DNA from: an uncultured Schlesneria sp.
GTDB lineage: Bacteria; Planctomycetota; Planctomycetia; Planctomycetales; Planctomycetaceae
Length of the DNA stretch: 64,000 nt
Assembly: GCA_903904835.1 (NCBI GenBank)
Contig: CAIVEI010000048.1
Span: forward strand, 1 to 64,000
Direction of reading: 5' to 3'
Both the position numbers and the translations under genes were made by a program. Under the pieces are notes generated by a model, which did not search any database, was not told the DNA's origin, and saw nothing but the letters and a program-made list of their open reading frames with translations. Positions 28,523-39,615 of the stretch are shown one piece after another (within the stretch, counting starts at the first letter, position 1; the number at the start of each line of letters is the position of its first letter).

Positions 28523-29560
28523 ATGAACAGAATCGCACTCGCCACGTTTCTTAGTCTATTACTTTCAAGGTCTGTTTTCGCTGGAATTATAGACGGAAGG
28601 CTCGATCTCTACTTTGTGGATGTTGAAGGCGGGGCGGCAACGTTGATTGTTACGCCCGAGGGGGAGTCAATGCTGATTGACTCGGGCTATCCAGATAACG
28701 GTGGTCGCGACAGGGACCGAATTCTTGACGTCGTTCAAAACATTGCGAAGCTCGAACAGCTTGATCATGCCGTTGTGTCGCACTGGCACTTGGACCACTT
28801 TGGTAATCACGCAGCAATTGCCGCAAAATTAAAAATTGTCAATTTCTGGGACAGGGGAATTCCTGATTTACTGATTGAAGACCCTGGATTCAACGATCGA
28901 GTCGCTCCGTATCGATCTGCAAGTCAGAACCGTTCTAAGACATTGAAAGCCGGCGATTTTTTGCCGCTCAAGTCTAACTCGCCGGCGCTTAACATAGAAA
29001 TCATAACAGCGAGCGGCGAAGTCATTCCCAATCGCGGTGAACCCAACGCTTTCGCGTCTGAGTCCAAGGCTCAACCCGAAGACACGTCCGACAATGCAAA
29101 AAGCATCAGCCTGCTCCTGACTTATGGTAGGTTCAAGTTTGTTTGTTGTGGTGACCTGACATGGAATACTGAAGCCAAGTTAATGACGCCTAACAATCCG
29201 ATCGGGCAAATTGATATGTTTATGGCAACCCACCACGGATTGAGTGTAAGCAATAATCCCGTCATGGTTCTGGCCCTCGATCCGCGCGTCGTTGTCACGT
29301 GCAATGGCCCGACAAAGGGAGCCGATTTGGAAACGATCAAAACGCTAAAGAGGGTCAAATCCCTGCAGGCAATGTATCAACTTCATCGCAACGTGAGACT
29401 CGCGGAAAAAGATCAAGCACCTGTCGAGCAAATTGCGAATTTGACAGAAACCGCCAACTGTAAGGGAACCTGGATTAAGGCGTCTGTCGCAAAGGATGGA
29501 CAAAGCTATTCGGTTGAAATCGGATCTGACTTCAAACCGCATGAGTTCAAAACGAGGTAG
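28523..29560 (+). CDS. Secreted metallo-beta-lactamase-fold hydrolase (ComEC/Rec2-like domain)
   Basis: A 345-residue protein with a signal peptide (MNRIALATFLSLLLSRSVFA) and an MBL domain resembling the soluble domain of ComEC. Metal ligands are H87, H89, D91 and H92 (HWHLDHFG), the aspartate in CGDLTW, and the histidine of ATHHGLSVS. The N-terminal GIIDGRLDLYFVDVEGGAATLIVTPEGESMLIDSGYP is typical. Substrate is unknown; related domains act on DNA or nucleotides. It follows the dehydratase gene by 167 bp. The start at 28523 was chosen for the signal peptide; an upstream in-frame codon adds 11 residues. Confidence 0.88.
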   Translation: MNRIALATFLSLLLSRSVFAGIIDGRLDLYFVDVEGGAATLIVTPEGESMLIDSGYPDNGGRDRDRILDVVQNIAKLEQLDHAVVSHWHLDHFGNHAAIAAKLKIVNFWDRGIPDLLIEDPGFNDRVAPYRSASQNRSKTLKAGDFLPLKSNSPALNIEIITASGEVIPNRGEPNAFASESKAQPEDTSDNAKSISLLLTYGRFKFVCCGDLTWNTEAKLMTPNNPIGQIDMFMATHHGLSVSNNPVMVLALDPRVVVTCNGPTKGADLETIKTLKRVKSLQAMYQLHRNVRLAEKDQAPVEQIANLTETANCKGTWIKASVAKDGQSYSVEIGSDFKPHEFKTR

Positions 29561-29709
29561 AATTTCCCAGTAGTGAGTTACCGCAATGACAACGTCGATA
29601 TCACTTACGGCAGCGTTAAGTTCGATATCGTACCTCTTGAAGACGGCGTCGGTCGTTCCGTCATCGCCTTGCAATTGGCACCATAGCCAACGGAAAGCTC
29701 ATAAAGATT

Positions 29710-30486
29710 GTGATCGATATTCCACGTTTGCTCGCTGAAACAGATTTGCAAAAGGTCGAATGGTTTGATCAAGTCGATTCGACGAACAATTGGGCCTTGG
29801 AAATCGCAACTCAGTCCGGTTTGCAAACGCCGTATTTAGTTGGAGCTGAGCAGCAACTCTCGGGGCGTGGTCGAGGCACTAATCGCTGGTGGGGTTCCGA
29901 CGGATCTTTGTTGTTTTCCGTCGTCATCGATATGAGCAGTTTGGGACTCTCACCGATTGACTGGCCTCGATTTTCGCTGGTGACCGGCTTGGCAATCGCA
30001 ACAACTTTAGCATCGTTTGTTCCTGGTGTTGCCGTTGGTCTCAAATGGCCCAATGACGTTTGGCTCCGAGGACGAAAGGTCTGTGGTATTCTGATCGAGC
30101 AGTGTGATCGACAACCTGGCCGATTGATCGTTGGAGTCGGTCTGAATGTAAACAACTCTTTCGCTGACGCTCCGGAAGAATTACGAACAATAGCGACATC
30201 AATGACTGACTCCGCGAAAGGTCACCGGTTTTCTCGTACCGAAGTTCTCATTATGTTCTTGAACGAATGGAAGACTTTGGCGGGTTACGTTGCCGAAGGG
30301 TCCATTAATCTCGTTGAGCGGTGGTCGCGAGCATGTGTTCTTTCTGGTCATCCGGTGAAAATCACGAATGGAAACCAGGAAGCAATAGGCGTGTGCGCGG
30401 GGATCGATTCAGGAGGTGCTCTGCTTTTACGGACGGCGTTTTCCATGGAAAAACACTACGCGGGCACCGTTCGGATACTGGAATAG
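29710..30486 (+). CDS. birA: Biotin-[acetyl-CoA-carboxylase] ligase, monofunctional
   Basis: A 258-residue enzyme that adenylates biotin and attaches it to carrier proteins. Motif SGRGRGTNRWWGSDGSLLFSVV begins at residue 51 and the catalytic lysine is K112 in LKWPNDVWLRGRKVCGILIE. VGVGLNVNNSF is the dimer/ligand loop and the C-terminal SH3-like domain ends the protein. There is no N-terminal winged helix, so it is not a repressor. It uses a GTG start at 29710 with GGAAAG about 15 bases before. It is convergent with the uvrA gene. Confidence 0.93.
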   Translation: MIDIPRLLAETDLQKVEWFDQVDSTNNWALEIATQSGLQTPYLVGAEQQLSGRGRGTNRWWGSDGSLLFSVVIDMSSLGLSPIDWPRFSLVTGLAIATTLASFVPGVAVGLKWPNDVWLRGRKVCGILIEQCDRQPGRLIVGVGLNVNNSFADAPEELRTIATSMTDSAKGHRFSRTEVLIMFLNEWKTLAGYVAEGSINLVERWSRACVLSGHPVKITNGNQEAIGVCAGIDSGGALLLRTAFSMEKHYAGTVRILE

Positions 30487-30559
30487 TTTGATTTCCAATT
30501 CCACGATTCATTCATCATCAACTGTCTCAACCGTTTGATTCAGCAAACGAAAACAATCC

Positions 30560-33500
30560 TCATTTCCACAGTTCTGATAAAAACTTGCGTAAGGCCGGTG
30601 ATGTTACTTGTTCTACGTTCGTGAACTTCAATCGAAGCGTATCTACACCCGCGTTGTCGCGCGATGCGATTTCGGAGTCGATTCCCAAGTTTGAAACTTG
30701 GCCTAATTGAACCGCCCCTGGCGTGACGGAGATCGCCAGTTCTAAAGCTGACGGTCGCTTCGTCACGAGCGACGCCTTCGGAATTTTATCGATCGTAAAG
30801 TTCACGACGATTTTTTGTGTCCAATCGACATCAGCTGCCGGAAGCAGTTCGCTAAGAAGCGATGCAAGTTCTTCCAAGACAATCGGTTCCCATTCAATTG
30901 ATCCCTGAAGAAAGCCTTTGCGCATCAAATGCCATTTTCGGCCGAGTTTTTTCCAGGGAGTGAGATCTTCCAGATTGAGTGACTCGGGGTTGGTTCGATC
31001 AACAAACGATTTCTGTGCCGTGGCAAAAAAAGTGCGGAATGCTTCGGTCTCAGTTTCGGCAACGTCGACGATTGAAATCGTCACATCTTCAAACGGCCCG
31101 TTAGTGGAAGGACGAATTCGAACTCGCGGCTGACGATTGTAGACCGGTATTTCATCGAGATCATTCACATCTTTAAGTCCAAGTTCAGCGATCAATGTCG
31201 CTTCGGCGAAAGTCCGTTTTGGAACACGGAACTTCAACGTCAATAACCATTCGTCACCCGTATACCCGTGCAGGAACCAGCCGATCCCCTTGGCTTTCGA
31301 CGCCACTTCAACCGTGCTGCGTTCATTCCAGTTCGTGGGGCTGAACCTATCGGACGCTTCCAATTCATCAATAATCCGACCGAGAATTACCCCCTTCCAT
31401 TTACGCGGCTTTCCGTTGTTGGCTAATCCATCGACCGTATGCCATTTTCGTCCATCAACTTCCCATGGCATCTTGGCGTCCGCCCCGATTTTCGTTGGAT
31501 CAAGATCTCCTGCCTTTTTCTTCCTTATTGTTTCAGCGTCAAACGTCTCTCGGTCGCCTCGGCCTCCGTTAGCTAACGTCTTTGCGAGAATCTCTCCCGT
31601 AAAACTGCGGTGGCCCAAAATCGTTGTTGGTTTGTCGCCATCAAAAGAGAAGGTGGACGAGGCTGGCGATGTTCTCTTTGGCTTGTTTCCGACAAACGAG
31701 CGAAATGCGACGTTTGACTGCAGACGATTGATCGCGAGTTGAGCGACATCTTCAGGCGTGCCTTGAGCAACAATCCAACCGCCTTCGGCACCCGCTTGCG
31801 GACCAAGATCAATAATCCAATCAACCGTCTTTATCACGTCGAGATTATGTTCGATCACGACGACGGTATTTCCAGCATCCACAAGACTATTGAGAATCTT
31901 CAATAGTTTGCGGATATCATCAAAATGTAATCCAGTCGTTGGTTCATCCAGCAGATAAAGCGTTTTTCCTGACTGAGGTCGAGCCAGTTCCGCTGCCAGT
32001 TTAACACGTTGAGCTTCTCCTCCGGACAAGGTTGGTGCAGGCTGTCCAAGAGTCAGATAGTCGAGACCGATCGCCGCGAGAACGGACAGTGGTCCGCGAA
32101 TCTTCGGAATATTATTAAACAATTCCAATGCTTGTCCGATCGACATTTCCAGCACGTCGGCAATACTTTGACCACGATACGTCACGGCAAGTGTCTCGGC
32201 ATTGTATCGCTTTCCGTGACACGTATCGCATTCGACCCAGATATCAGGCAGAAAGTGCATCTCAATGAGCTTTTGGCCATTTCCTTCACAGGATTCACAG
32301 CGCCCACCTGCTCGATTGAAACTGAAACGGGTGGTACTGAATCCCCGAACTTTCGCTTCGGGCATCCTTGAGAATAGTTCGCGAATATGTTCGAAAACAC
32401 CCGTATATGTCGCCGGATTTGATGCGGGTGTCGTTCCAAGCGGTTGCTGGTCAACTACGATGATTTTGCTGAGGAATTGTAGACCATTAATTTCGTCATA
32501 CGGGCCTGGTTGTGCGGTGGCGCGGTTCAGCTTTTGAGAGATCGCACGGGCCAGTGTGTCATCAATTAGCGAACTCTTTCCACTTCCGCTCACGCCCGTT
32601 ACTGCGGTCAGTGTCCCGAGTGGAATCCGCAAGTCGACATTTCGAAGATTGTGCTGTCGAGCCCCTAACAGTTCGAGCCATCCACCTCCGGGAGGAGTTT
32701 GATACGAACCAGGCTCACGCTCCAACGGGAGGGGTTCAAATTCGAGGATATCTGCAACTCGACCAATCCCGGGGATAATCTCCGGAGCTCGCTTACTCAC
32801 CTTTTTCGCCAACGGCTTTAGGAGTTTCAAAGGCTCTTGAACCGTAATTCGCTGCATCCGTCGTTGCTTTGGAATAACAATCTCTTCGCGTCCTGAGAGG
32901 TATTTTCCCGTGAGCGACATTTCGCTCTTCTGAATTTCGCGAGGGGTCCCTTGGTCTGTAATTGTTCCACCAAATCGACCGGCAGCGGGGCCAAAGTCAT
33001 ATAACCGATCAGCAGCCTGCAAGACTTCGCGATCATGTTCGACCATCACAATCGTATTTCCCAAATCCCGGAGTTTCACCAGGGCCGTCAGCAGTCGACC
33101 GTTGTCACTGGGATGAAGACCGATTGTCGGCTCGTCCAGAACATACAGGACGCCAGTTAATGCACGACCGATTTGACCAGCAAGTCGAATCCGCTGCGTT
33201 TCGCCGCCGGATAACGTTGGCAAAGTCCGGCCGAGCGTCAGGTAGTGCAGTCCGACTTCGACCAGAAACTGCAAGCGTGAGGTCGCTTCAGCAAGTAGAT
33301 CTCCTCCGATCCGCTTCTGAGACGCTGTCAGTTTCAGCTCACGTAAAAACGTGAGAGCGTCATTCAGCGGAAGATCACAAACTTGCTTAAGCGTCTTTCC
33401 TGTTTGGATCCCATTGGGCATGGTTACAGAGACAGGACGTTTTGTGATTGGTTCTGCAACACGGGTGCCCTCGGTATGGGATGCGATTTTTACCGAGCTC

Positions 33501-36500
33501 GCATCGTCGCGTAATCGACTTCCCTTGCAGGACGAACAGGGAACATCACCGACAAGTCCGAAGAGTTTCATGCGATAGTCGTACGAAAGGCTTGCTGCTT
33601 GCTCAATCGCCGGATAAAGCCCTTTATATTGAAAGCGAACCGTTCCAGATGTTGATCCTGAAGTTGACGACGACTTTGATTTCTTCGCAGTACGCGAAAC
33701 TGAATCGTCGGATGACGGTGCCAGTGGGATCCATGTGTCACCAGTCCCAAACAATACGGCATTTTGTTGAAGCGGATCTAACTGAGAAAACGGGACATCC
33801 AACGGGATATCGCATTCTTTAGCCATTGATTCCAGCATCACCCGAAAGAGCGGCGATTTCACCGGATCAGGCCATGCGGTCACAGCTCCTTGCAACAAAG
33901 TCCGTGTCTGATCCGAAACGAGCGCCCCCAGATTTGTACCTTGTTGAACGCCAATCCCTTCGCATGTATTGCACCAACCGAGTGGGCTGTTGAACGAAAA
34001 GTTATGCGGGGCCAGTTCCTCAAATCCGCGCCCGCAGGACTCACAGGCGCGAAACAGGCTAAACGGAAGGACCCTCCATTTTTTTTCGTCACGACTGTCA
34101 TCCACAATTGCGACGCGAATCAATCCCTTACCCAGATCAAACGCGAGTTCAACCGACTCTGCCAGGCGAGATCGACTTGATTTTGAGATCGTGATCCGGT
34201 CAACGACAATCTCAACATGGTGTTTTCTTTTTCGATCGATTTCCGGGACGTCCTCTAAAGCGTAGGTTGCCCCATTGATTCGAACTCTTCGGAACCCCTG
34301 TTCTCCAACTCGCTCCCAGAGCTTTGAGTATTGCTGACCAACGGTCACCTCTTGCGGAGCAAGAACGAGCGCTCGAATTGAATCAGACGTGCCTGCTTCG
34401 TTCTTTCCAGGGTTCTTCTGATCGCTGGTCGATTCATTGTTCGTGCTGAGCTCAAGCAGGCGTTGGATGACGTCGTCAACTGTTTGTGATTTGACTGGAA
34501 TTCCGCAGTCAGGACAGTATTGCGTTCCCAATCGAGCATACAGTATTCGCAGGTAATCATAAATTTCTGTCACTGTACCAACGGTCGAGCGAGGCGTATG
34601 CCCAACGGTTTTTTGTTCGATTGCAATCGACGGCTGCAGACCGTGAATGTGGTCGACCCTCGGCTTCGGCATCTGTCCAAGAAACTGCCTCGCGTAAGAC
34701 GAGAGAGATTCAACGTATCGCCGTTGTCCTTCGGCATAGAGAGTATCCATTGCGAGTGAGCTTTTGCCGGAACCACTGGGGCCACAAAAGACGCTCATCT
34801 GATCCCGGGGAATATTGAGATTCAAGTGTTGCAGATTGTGTTGAGCCGCGCCGCGAACCACGATCGAAGTCTCGGCTCCGTCTGGTGATTGACTGAGCGG
34901 TACGGAGGTCTGCCATCGCGAGACTGCCCCCGAACCTGCAAGGCTGGAAGCTTCTAGCGCTGCGACTTTCTTTTTTACTATCTTCTTTCGTGAACCCGTT
35001 GGGGTGGGCACAAGCCCCGCTAATGCGCGCAACGCCTTGCCGGTATACGATTCCTCACACTGAATGACATCTTCAGGTGTCCCTTCCACAAGAATGCGAC
35101 CCCCTCCAGATCCTCCTTCAGGGCCAAGATCGATGACCCAGTCTGCTGTTTTGATCACGTCCAGATTATGTTCAACCACAATGACGGTGTTGCCAGCTTC
35201 AACAAATCCGTGCAAAACGCGTAACAGATGCTCAATATCGACGAAGTGCAGTCCGGTTGTCGGTTCGTCGAGAATGTAGATTGTTTTGCCTGTCGATCGT
35301 TTGCTGAGCTCTTTCGCCAACTTCACGCGTTGAGCTTCACCGCCAGATAACGTCGGCGAAGGCTGGCCAAGCTTGATGTAGTCCATTCCGACATCGTGCA
35401 GCGTTTGCAAGGATTTCATGAGCTTTGGATGGTGCTCGAAATGCTCGAGACCCTGCTGAATATCCATTTGAAGGACGTCGTTGACGTTCTTCCCTTTGAA
35501 CCGAACCTCAAGCGTCTCTTTGTTGAAACGTTTCCCTTGGCAGACTGGACATGTCACCCAGATGTCAGCAAGAAAATCCATTTCAAGCTTGTTAGAACCG
35601 TTTCCCTCACACGCTTCACAACGTCCCCCAGGCACGTTGAACGAAAAACGTCCTGGCTTAAATCCTCGCAATTTGGATTCTGGCAACTGTGTATAAAGAT
35701 CTCGAATCAGATCGAACAACTTGACGTAAGTTGCAGGATTCGAGCGAGGGGTTCGACCGATCGGACTTTGATCGATGTCGATCGCTTTATCGATGTGTTC
35801 GAGTCCGACTACTTTGGCATATTGGCCTGGACGCCCATTTCCCTTGTTGACGTCACGATTCAATACTTCCCACAAAATGTCGTTGACGAGCGAACTCTTT
35901 CCAGAACCGCTGACGCCGGTGACGCAGATGAATTTTCCAAGCGGAAAACTTGCTGTGACATTGCGTAGATTGTGATGTGTCGCACCATGGATCTCGATGG
36001 CGTGACCGTTTCCTGCACGACGAGTCTTTGGAATTTCGATCGTCCGGCGACCGCTAAGAAACGCTCCAGTCAGGCTGCGTTTTGAATTTTTGATGTCGTC
36101 GACGGTTCCTTCGGCAACGACCTCTCCGCCGCGCACTCCCGGCCCCGGCCCAAAATCAACCAGATGATCAGCGGCCTTCATTGTTTCATCATCGTGTTCG
36201 ACAACGATGACGGTATTTCCCTGATCTCGCAGGTCTTTTAGGCTGTCGAGCAACATTGTATTGTCGCGCGGATGAAGGCCGATAGAAGGCTCATCCAGGA
36301 TATAAACCACGCCGACGAGTCCACATCCGATTTGACCCGCTAAACGGATTCGCTGGCTTTCGCCGCCAGAAAGTGTTGGTGCCGTTCTATCAAGCGTCAA
36401 ATAATCCAATCCACAGCGAAGCAAGAATCCCAGTCGTCCGCGAATTTCCTTTAACGCCTCAGATGCAATAAATTGCGCTGTATTCGAGAGTTCAAGTTCT

Positions 36501-38119
36501 TCAAAAAAAAACCAAGCAGCCAGCGTGCTCAATGAGCATATTTCTGGCAGTGAAAGCGATAAGATTGGAATCGTCTTTTTGTCGCTCGACGAAGGCCGAG
36601 CTTTTGTTTCCTTGTTGTTCATCCGGTCCAAGGATTCTCGACGTTCATTCTGTGCAATATCGGCGCTTTTCGAAGTAAGTCGATAACTGCTTGCCTCCTT
36701 ATTCAGCCGACGGCCACCGCAACTGGCACAACCGGTTTCATGCATATATTTTTCAAGTTGAACACGACGCATCGGGTTGCGCGTCTTACGATATTCTTCA
36801 AGCAATTCTGGTATGAAACCGGCGTAAGTTCCCCCACGTTTCCAGACACCATGACCCGTTCGATAGGCAAACGTGATATTTCGCGACCCGGTTCCGTAAA
36901 GGAACAAATGCTTCGCTGCATCGGCCAAATCTCGCCATTTTGTCTTAAAGAACGAGTCCTCGACCAACCCAAGGTCCATCTCAATGGCCCGGGCAACACC
37001 TTTCAAAATGTGCTTTCGCCACTTGCCTACAGAACTGAGTTTCCCGAGCACGACGATCGCACCCTTTTGAATCGTGAGATTGTCATCAGGAACCAATCGA
37101 TCGACAGCAAAGTCATAACGAATCCCCAAACCCTGGCAATCGGGACACATCCCTTGTGGACTATTGAAACTGAACAATTGCGGTGAAGGTTGCTGATAAC
37201 TGATGCCACAATGAGTGCATGCATAGTCGCACGAGTAAAGCTGATCGACAGGAATTGTTGATTCAGCCTCCGCATCGGCTGGCAGCAATTTCTCAGCTCG
37301 CGAAGTAACTTTCCTGTCGACTCCCTTCTTTTTTTCGGCGAATGAAGCTGCTTCCGTTGAGTTTGAATCCTGATTGGCTGCCATCGTCGGATCACGATCG
37401 ACTTCACGAGCAATGACTAATTTACGTTCGGCCAGATTCAGCGCGGTTTCGATTGCTTCGGCAACGCGTCCACGAGGAGTCTTTCCTGCAATCAGCCGAT
37501 CGACCACAACGTCGATCGTGTGCTTCATTTGTTTATCGAGTTGCAGATCGTCCGTCAGTTGAACGACGTTGCCATCGACACGAGCTCGCAAAAAGCCTCG
37601 TTTAAGTAGATCAACAAATAAATCTTTGAATTCACCCTTTTGCCTTTGAATGAGCGGCGCGAGAACCTGATACTTGGTTCCTTCAGGAAGCCTCAAAACA
37701 TTGTCGAGAATGTGCTCGCGCGTTTGTGCTGTTATCGCCCTGCCGCATTGATAGCAACTTGGTGTTCCTACGCGAGCAAAAAGGACCCGCAAGTAGTCAT
37801 AGATCTCTGTAATTGTTCCCACTGTACTGCGGGGATTCCGCCCGCTTGCCTTTTGTTGAATCGATATGGATGGTGCCAGCCCGGTGATCGAATCGACCTC
37901 AGGTTTCGGCATCTGGCCAAGAAACTGGCGAGCGTAAGACGAAAGCGACTCCACGTATCGGCGTTGGCCTTCCGCATACAGTGTGTCGAAGGCAAGTGAG
38001 CTCTTTCCTGATCCACTGACTCCCGTCATTACGATCAATTTGTTTCGGGGGAGAGTCAGATTGATGTCTCGCAGATTATGCTCGCGAGCACCCCGAATCA
38101 CGATATCAGAAGCAGGCAT
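30560..38119 (-). CDS. uvrA: Tandem UvrA excinuclease subunit with C-terminal extension
   Basis: A 2519-residue protein; normal UvrA is about 940. Two complete UvrA units lie head to tail, so four ATP-binding cassettes. Walker A motifs occur near residues 33 ([13 protein letters not shown]), 731 ([13 protein letters not shown]), 1113 ([13 protein letters not shown]) and 1836 ([13 protein letters not shown]). Each unit has its signatures ([16 protein letters not shown] or [12 protein letters not shown]) and zinc modules (for example CEACEGNG...CPVCQGKRF and CESCEGNG...CDTCHGKRY). A ~40-residue Lys/Ala linker joins them near residue 1080. The last ~390 residues are not UvrA and contain two similar motifs, GRKWHTVDG and [10 protein letters not shown]. 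UvrA finds bulky DNA damage as a dimer; this form may be an intramolecular dimer. The start at 38119 ([19 protein letters not shown]) gives the family N-terminus. Confidence 0.93.
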   Translation of the reverse strand: MPASDIVIRGAREHNLRDINLTLPRNKLIVMTGVSGSGKSSLAFDTLYAEGQRRYVESLSSYARQFLGQMPKPEVDSITGLAPSISIQQKASGRNPRSTVGTITEIYDYLRVLFARVGTPSCYQCGRAITAQTREHILDNVLRLPEGTKYQVLAPLIQRQKGEFKDLFVDLLKRGFLRARVDGNVVQLTDDLQLDKQMKHTIDVVVDRLIAGKTPRGRVAEAIETALNLAERKLVIAREVDRDPTMAANQDSNSTEAASFAEKKKGVDRKVTSRAEKLLPADAEAESTIPVDQLYSCDYACTHCGISYQQPSPQLFSFNSPQGMCPDCQGLGIRYDFAVDRLVPDDNLTIQKGAIVVLGKLSSVGKWRKHILKGVARAIEMDLGLVEDSFFKTKWRDLADAAKHLFLYGTGSRNITFAYRTGHGVWKRGGTYAGFIPELLEEYRKTRNPMRRVQLEKYMHETGCASCGGRRLNKEASSYRLTSKSADIAQNERRESLDRMNNKETKARPSSSDKKTIPILSLSLPEICSLSTLAAWFFFEELELSNTAQFIASEALKEIRGRLGFLLRCGLDYLTLDRTAPTLSGGESQRIRLAGQIGCGLVGVVYILDEPSIGLHPRDNTMLLDSLKDLRDQGNTVIVVEHDDETMKAADHLVDFGPGPGVRGGEVVAEGTVDDIKNSKRSLTGAFLSGRRTIEIPKTRRAGNGHAIEIHGATHHNLRNVTASFPLGKFICVTGVSGSGKSSLVNDILWEVLNRDVNKGNGRPGQYAKVVGLEHIDKAIDIDQSPIGRTPRSNPATYVKLFDLIRDLYTQLPESKLRGFKPGRFSFNVPGGRCEACEGNGSNKLEMDFLADIWVTCPVCQGKRFNKETLEVRFKGKNVNDVLQMDIQQGLEHFEHHPKLMKSLQTLHDVGMDYIKLGQPSPTLSGGEAQRVKLAKELSKRSTGKTIYILDEPTTGLHFVDIEHLLRVLHGFVEAGNTVIVVEHNLDVIKTADWVIDLGPEGGSGGGRILVEGTPEDVIQCEESYTGKALRALAGLVPTPTGSRKKIVKKKVAALEASSLAGSGAVSRWQTSVPLSQSPDGAETSIVVRGAAQHNLQHLNLNIPRDQMSVFCGPSGSGKSSLAMDTLYAEGQRRYVESLSSYARQFLGQMPKPRVDHIHGLQPSIAIEQKTVGHTPRSTVGTVTEIYDYLRILYARLGTQYCPDCGIPVKSQTVDDVIQRLLELSTNNESTSDQKNPGKNEAGTSDSIRALVLAPQEVTVGQQYSKLWERVGEQGFRRVRINGATYALEDVPEIDRKRKHHVEIVVDRITISKSSRSRLAESVELAFDLGKGLIRVAIVDDSRDEKKWRVLPFSLFRACESCGRGFEELAPHNFSFNSPLGWCNTCEGIGVQQGTNLGALVSDQTRTLLQGAVTAWPDPVKSPLFRVMLESMAKECDIPLDVPFSQLDPLQQNAVLFGTGDTWIPLAPSSDDSVSRTAKKSKSSSTSGSTSGTVRFQYKGLYPAIEQAASLSYDYRMKLFGLVGDVPCSSCKGSRLRDDASSVKIASHTEGTRVAEPITKRPVSVTMPNGIQTGKTLKQVCDLPLNDALTFLRELKLTASQKRIGGDLLAEATSRLQFLVEVGLHYLTLGRTLPTLSGGETQRIRLAGQIGRALTGVLYVLDEPTIGLHPSDNGRLLTALVKLRDLGNTIVMVEHDREVLQAADRLYDFGPAAGRFGGTITDQGTPREIQKSEMSLTGKYLSGREEIVIPKQRRMQRITVQEPLKLLKPLAKKVSKRAPEIIPGIGRVADILEFEPLPLEREPGSYQTPPGGGWLELLGARQHNLRNVDLRIPLGTLTAVTGVSGSGKSSLIDDTLARAISQKLNRATAQPGPYDEINGLQFLSKIIVVDQQPLGTTPASNPATYTGVFEHIRELFSRMPEAKVRGFSTTRFSFNRAGGRCESCEGNGQKLIEMHFLPDIWVECDTCHGKRYNAETLAVTYRGQSIADVLEMSIGQALELFNNIPKIRGPLSVLAAIGLDYLTLGQPAPTLSGGEAQRVKLAAELARPQSGKTLYLLDEPTTGLHFDDIRKLLKILNSLVDAGNTVVVIEHNLDVIKTVDWIIDLGPQAGAEGGWIVAQGTPEDVAQLAINRLQSNVAFRSFVGNKPKRTSPASSTFSFDGDKPTTILGHRSFTGEILAKTLANGGRGDRETFDAETIRKKKAGDLDPTKIGADAKMPWEVDGRKWHTVDGLANNGKPRKWKGVILGRIIDELEASDRFSPTNWNERSTVEVASKAKGIGWFLHGYTGDEWLLTLKFRVPKRTFAEATLIAELGLKDVNDLDEIPVYNRQPRVRIRPSTNGPFEDVTISIVDVAETETEAFRTFFATAQKSFVDRTNPESLNLEDLTPWKKLGRKWHLMRKGFLQGSIEWEPIVLEELASLLSELLPAADVDWTQKIVVNFTIDKIPKASLVTKRPSALELAISVTPGAVQLGQVSNLGIDSEIASRDNAGVDTLRLKFTNVEQVTSPALRKFLSELWK

Positions 38120-38351
38120 GGGAAAAACAACACAGCAAGAGGATGAGCCGTCGTCTAACAAACCAGTCAAAGTCTCAAGAAGTATAGACCACCCTTACTT
38201 GCCAGCAAGCCCGGCCAATTTGTCGTTCACCCCCCTCGTCGACGAGGGGTCTTCTTTTGATGTGAGATTCGTTATGATTTTCCGAAATCTGGCAGGACCC
38301 CGTCGGATTCGCTGGCGATTTAGAGTCGGCCTTTCAGGAAAAGGATTGCAA

Positions 38352-39584
38352 ATGAATCGATTGATGAAAGCACGGTTGGTATTCGCCTTGATATGCGTCG
38401 CGGGCTGTGGCCATTCCAAGCCGGTTGCGGTCGTACCAGAGCCAGCAAAACAGACGAAGTCATCTGCAGTAATTGACGAGACCAAATCAGAATCCAAGCC
38501 GACGACTTCCATTCCACTCGTGAGTACCGCCAGGGAAGGAACCGCAGAATCGACATTTCAACAGACATTGATCGCTTTTCAAGAAGGGCGACTTGAATCC
38601 GTATTAGACTTCTTGCCGCCGTCGTATCAAGCTGACGTCAACACGCTCCTTCATGATTTTGCAGGAAAGATGGATGCCGAAATCTGGTCAGCTTCCTTCA
38701 ATTTGCTGGCGAAAGTCGCCAATATCTTAAAGTCCAAGAAAACGCTGATTCTCAGTCTGGACGGAGTGAAGCGTACACCGCAAATTGAGTCAATCAAGCC
38801 ACACTGGGATGCAATTGCCGCCGGCATTTTTGAGGTTGCATCGAGCGATGTGGCCGATCTTTCAAAACTGAAACAGGCAAATGCCCGTGATTTGCTCACA
38901 TCAGCAGGCAAGATTTTCCGACGCATGCCGCTTCCACCTTTTGACGAGGTGCAAGTGATGACGATTAAGTCGGATTCAACGACAGCGACCTTATCATTCA
39001 GAGAAAATCGAGATGCCGATCCAAAGCAAGTTGAATTCGTGTTGATCGAAGGGAAATGGCTGCCAAAATGGATCGCCGACGGGTGGTCTTCAAGTGTCGC
39101 CGACGCCAAGGCCACACTGGAAGATCTTCCCAATCGAGTCTCCGTAGTGAAGCCCGAAGCCATGAAGCAGATCGACGCCATCAATGGAATGATGGAACAG
39201 CTTCAAAGTGCGAAAACATCTGATGAATTCAGCGCGGCCGTTGCGCCACTGGTTCTCACAATCGCATTTGGAGCTCAGATGGCTCAGCAATCGATGAGAG
39301 ACGCTGCGACAACCCCTCGGAAAGGAAACGCGGTTCATTGCGTCATCAACCGCGAACTGACCGATAGTGAGTTAACGGCACTCAAAGACGCGGTGATGGC
39401 AACGCTCAACAATTCTGCCTCCAACGCCGACTACGAACTGATTCCGAACAATGGAAAAACTCGATGTCGATTTATCCCCGTTTCCGATATTAACGCTCTA
39501 ACAGCAGTCGTGGCGAAGCACTTTGACGCTTCAGAAGTTCGCCTTGACCTTGAAAACAGAACGATTCACGTCGATTTCAAATAG
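38352..39584 (+). CDS. Lipoprotein, hypothetical
   Basis: A 410-residue predicted lipoprotein: [24 protein letters not shown] contains a lipobox with the lipidated Cys. A Ser/Thr/Lys-rich linker follows (to about residue 60), then a helical domain ([37 protein letters not shown]) seen in planctomycete secreted proteins and a C-terminal module ([23 protein letters not shown]). No enzyme motifs are visible. It is divergent from uvrA, so their promoters share the ~230-bp gap, and 31 bp upstream of nadB, so possibly co-transcribed. The frame is open upstream of the chosen start but runs into antisense uvrA sequence. Confidence 0.75.
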   Translation: MNRLMKARLVFALICVAGCGHSKPVAVVPEPAKQTKSSAVIDETKSESKPTTSIPLVSTAREGTAESTFQQTLIAFQEGRLESVLDFLPPSYQADVNTLLHDFAGKMDAEIWSASFNLLAKVANILKSKKTLILSLDGVKRTPQIESIKPHWDAIAAGIFEVASSDVADLSKLKQANARDLLTSAGKIFRRMPLPPFDEVQVMTIKSDSTTATLSFRENRDADPKQVEFVLIEGKWLPKWIADGWSSSVADAKATLEDLPNRVSVVKPEAMKQIDAINGMMEQLQSAKTSDEFSAAVAPLVLTIAFGAQMAQQSMRDAATTPRKGNAVHCVINRELTDSELTALKDAVMATLNNSASNADYELIPNNGKTRCRFIPVSDINALTAVVAKHFDASEVRLDLENRTIHVDFK

Positions 39585-39615
39585 TTCCTGAAATCTCCCT
39601 TGCAACGATACATTT

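Noticed and set aside
30560-38119. Tandem UvrA as a frameshift or assembly artefact
   Set aside because: The frame is uninterrupted, the halves differ substantially and the linker is clean, so a true fusion is the simpler reading, though independent reads would settle it.
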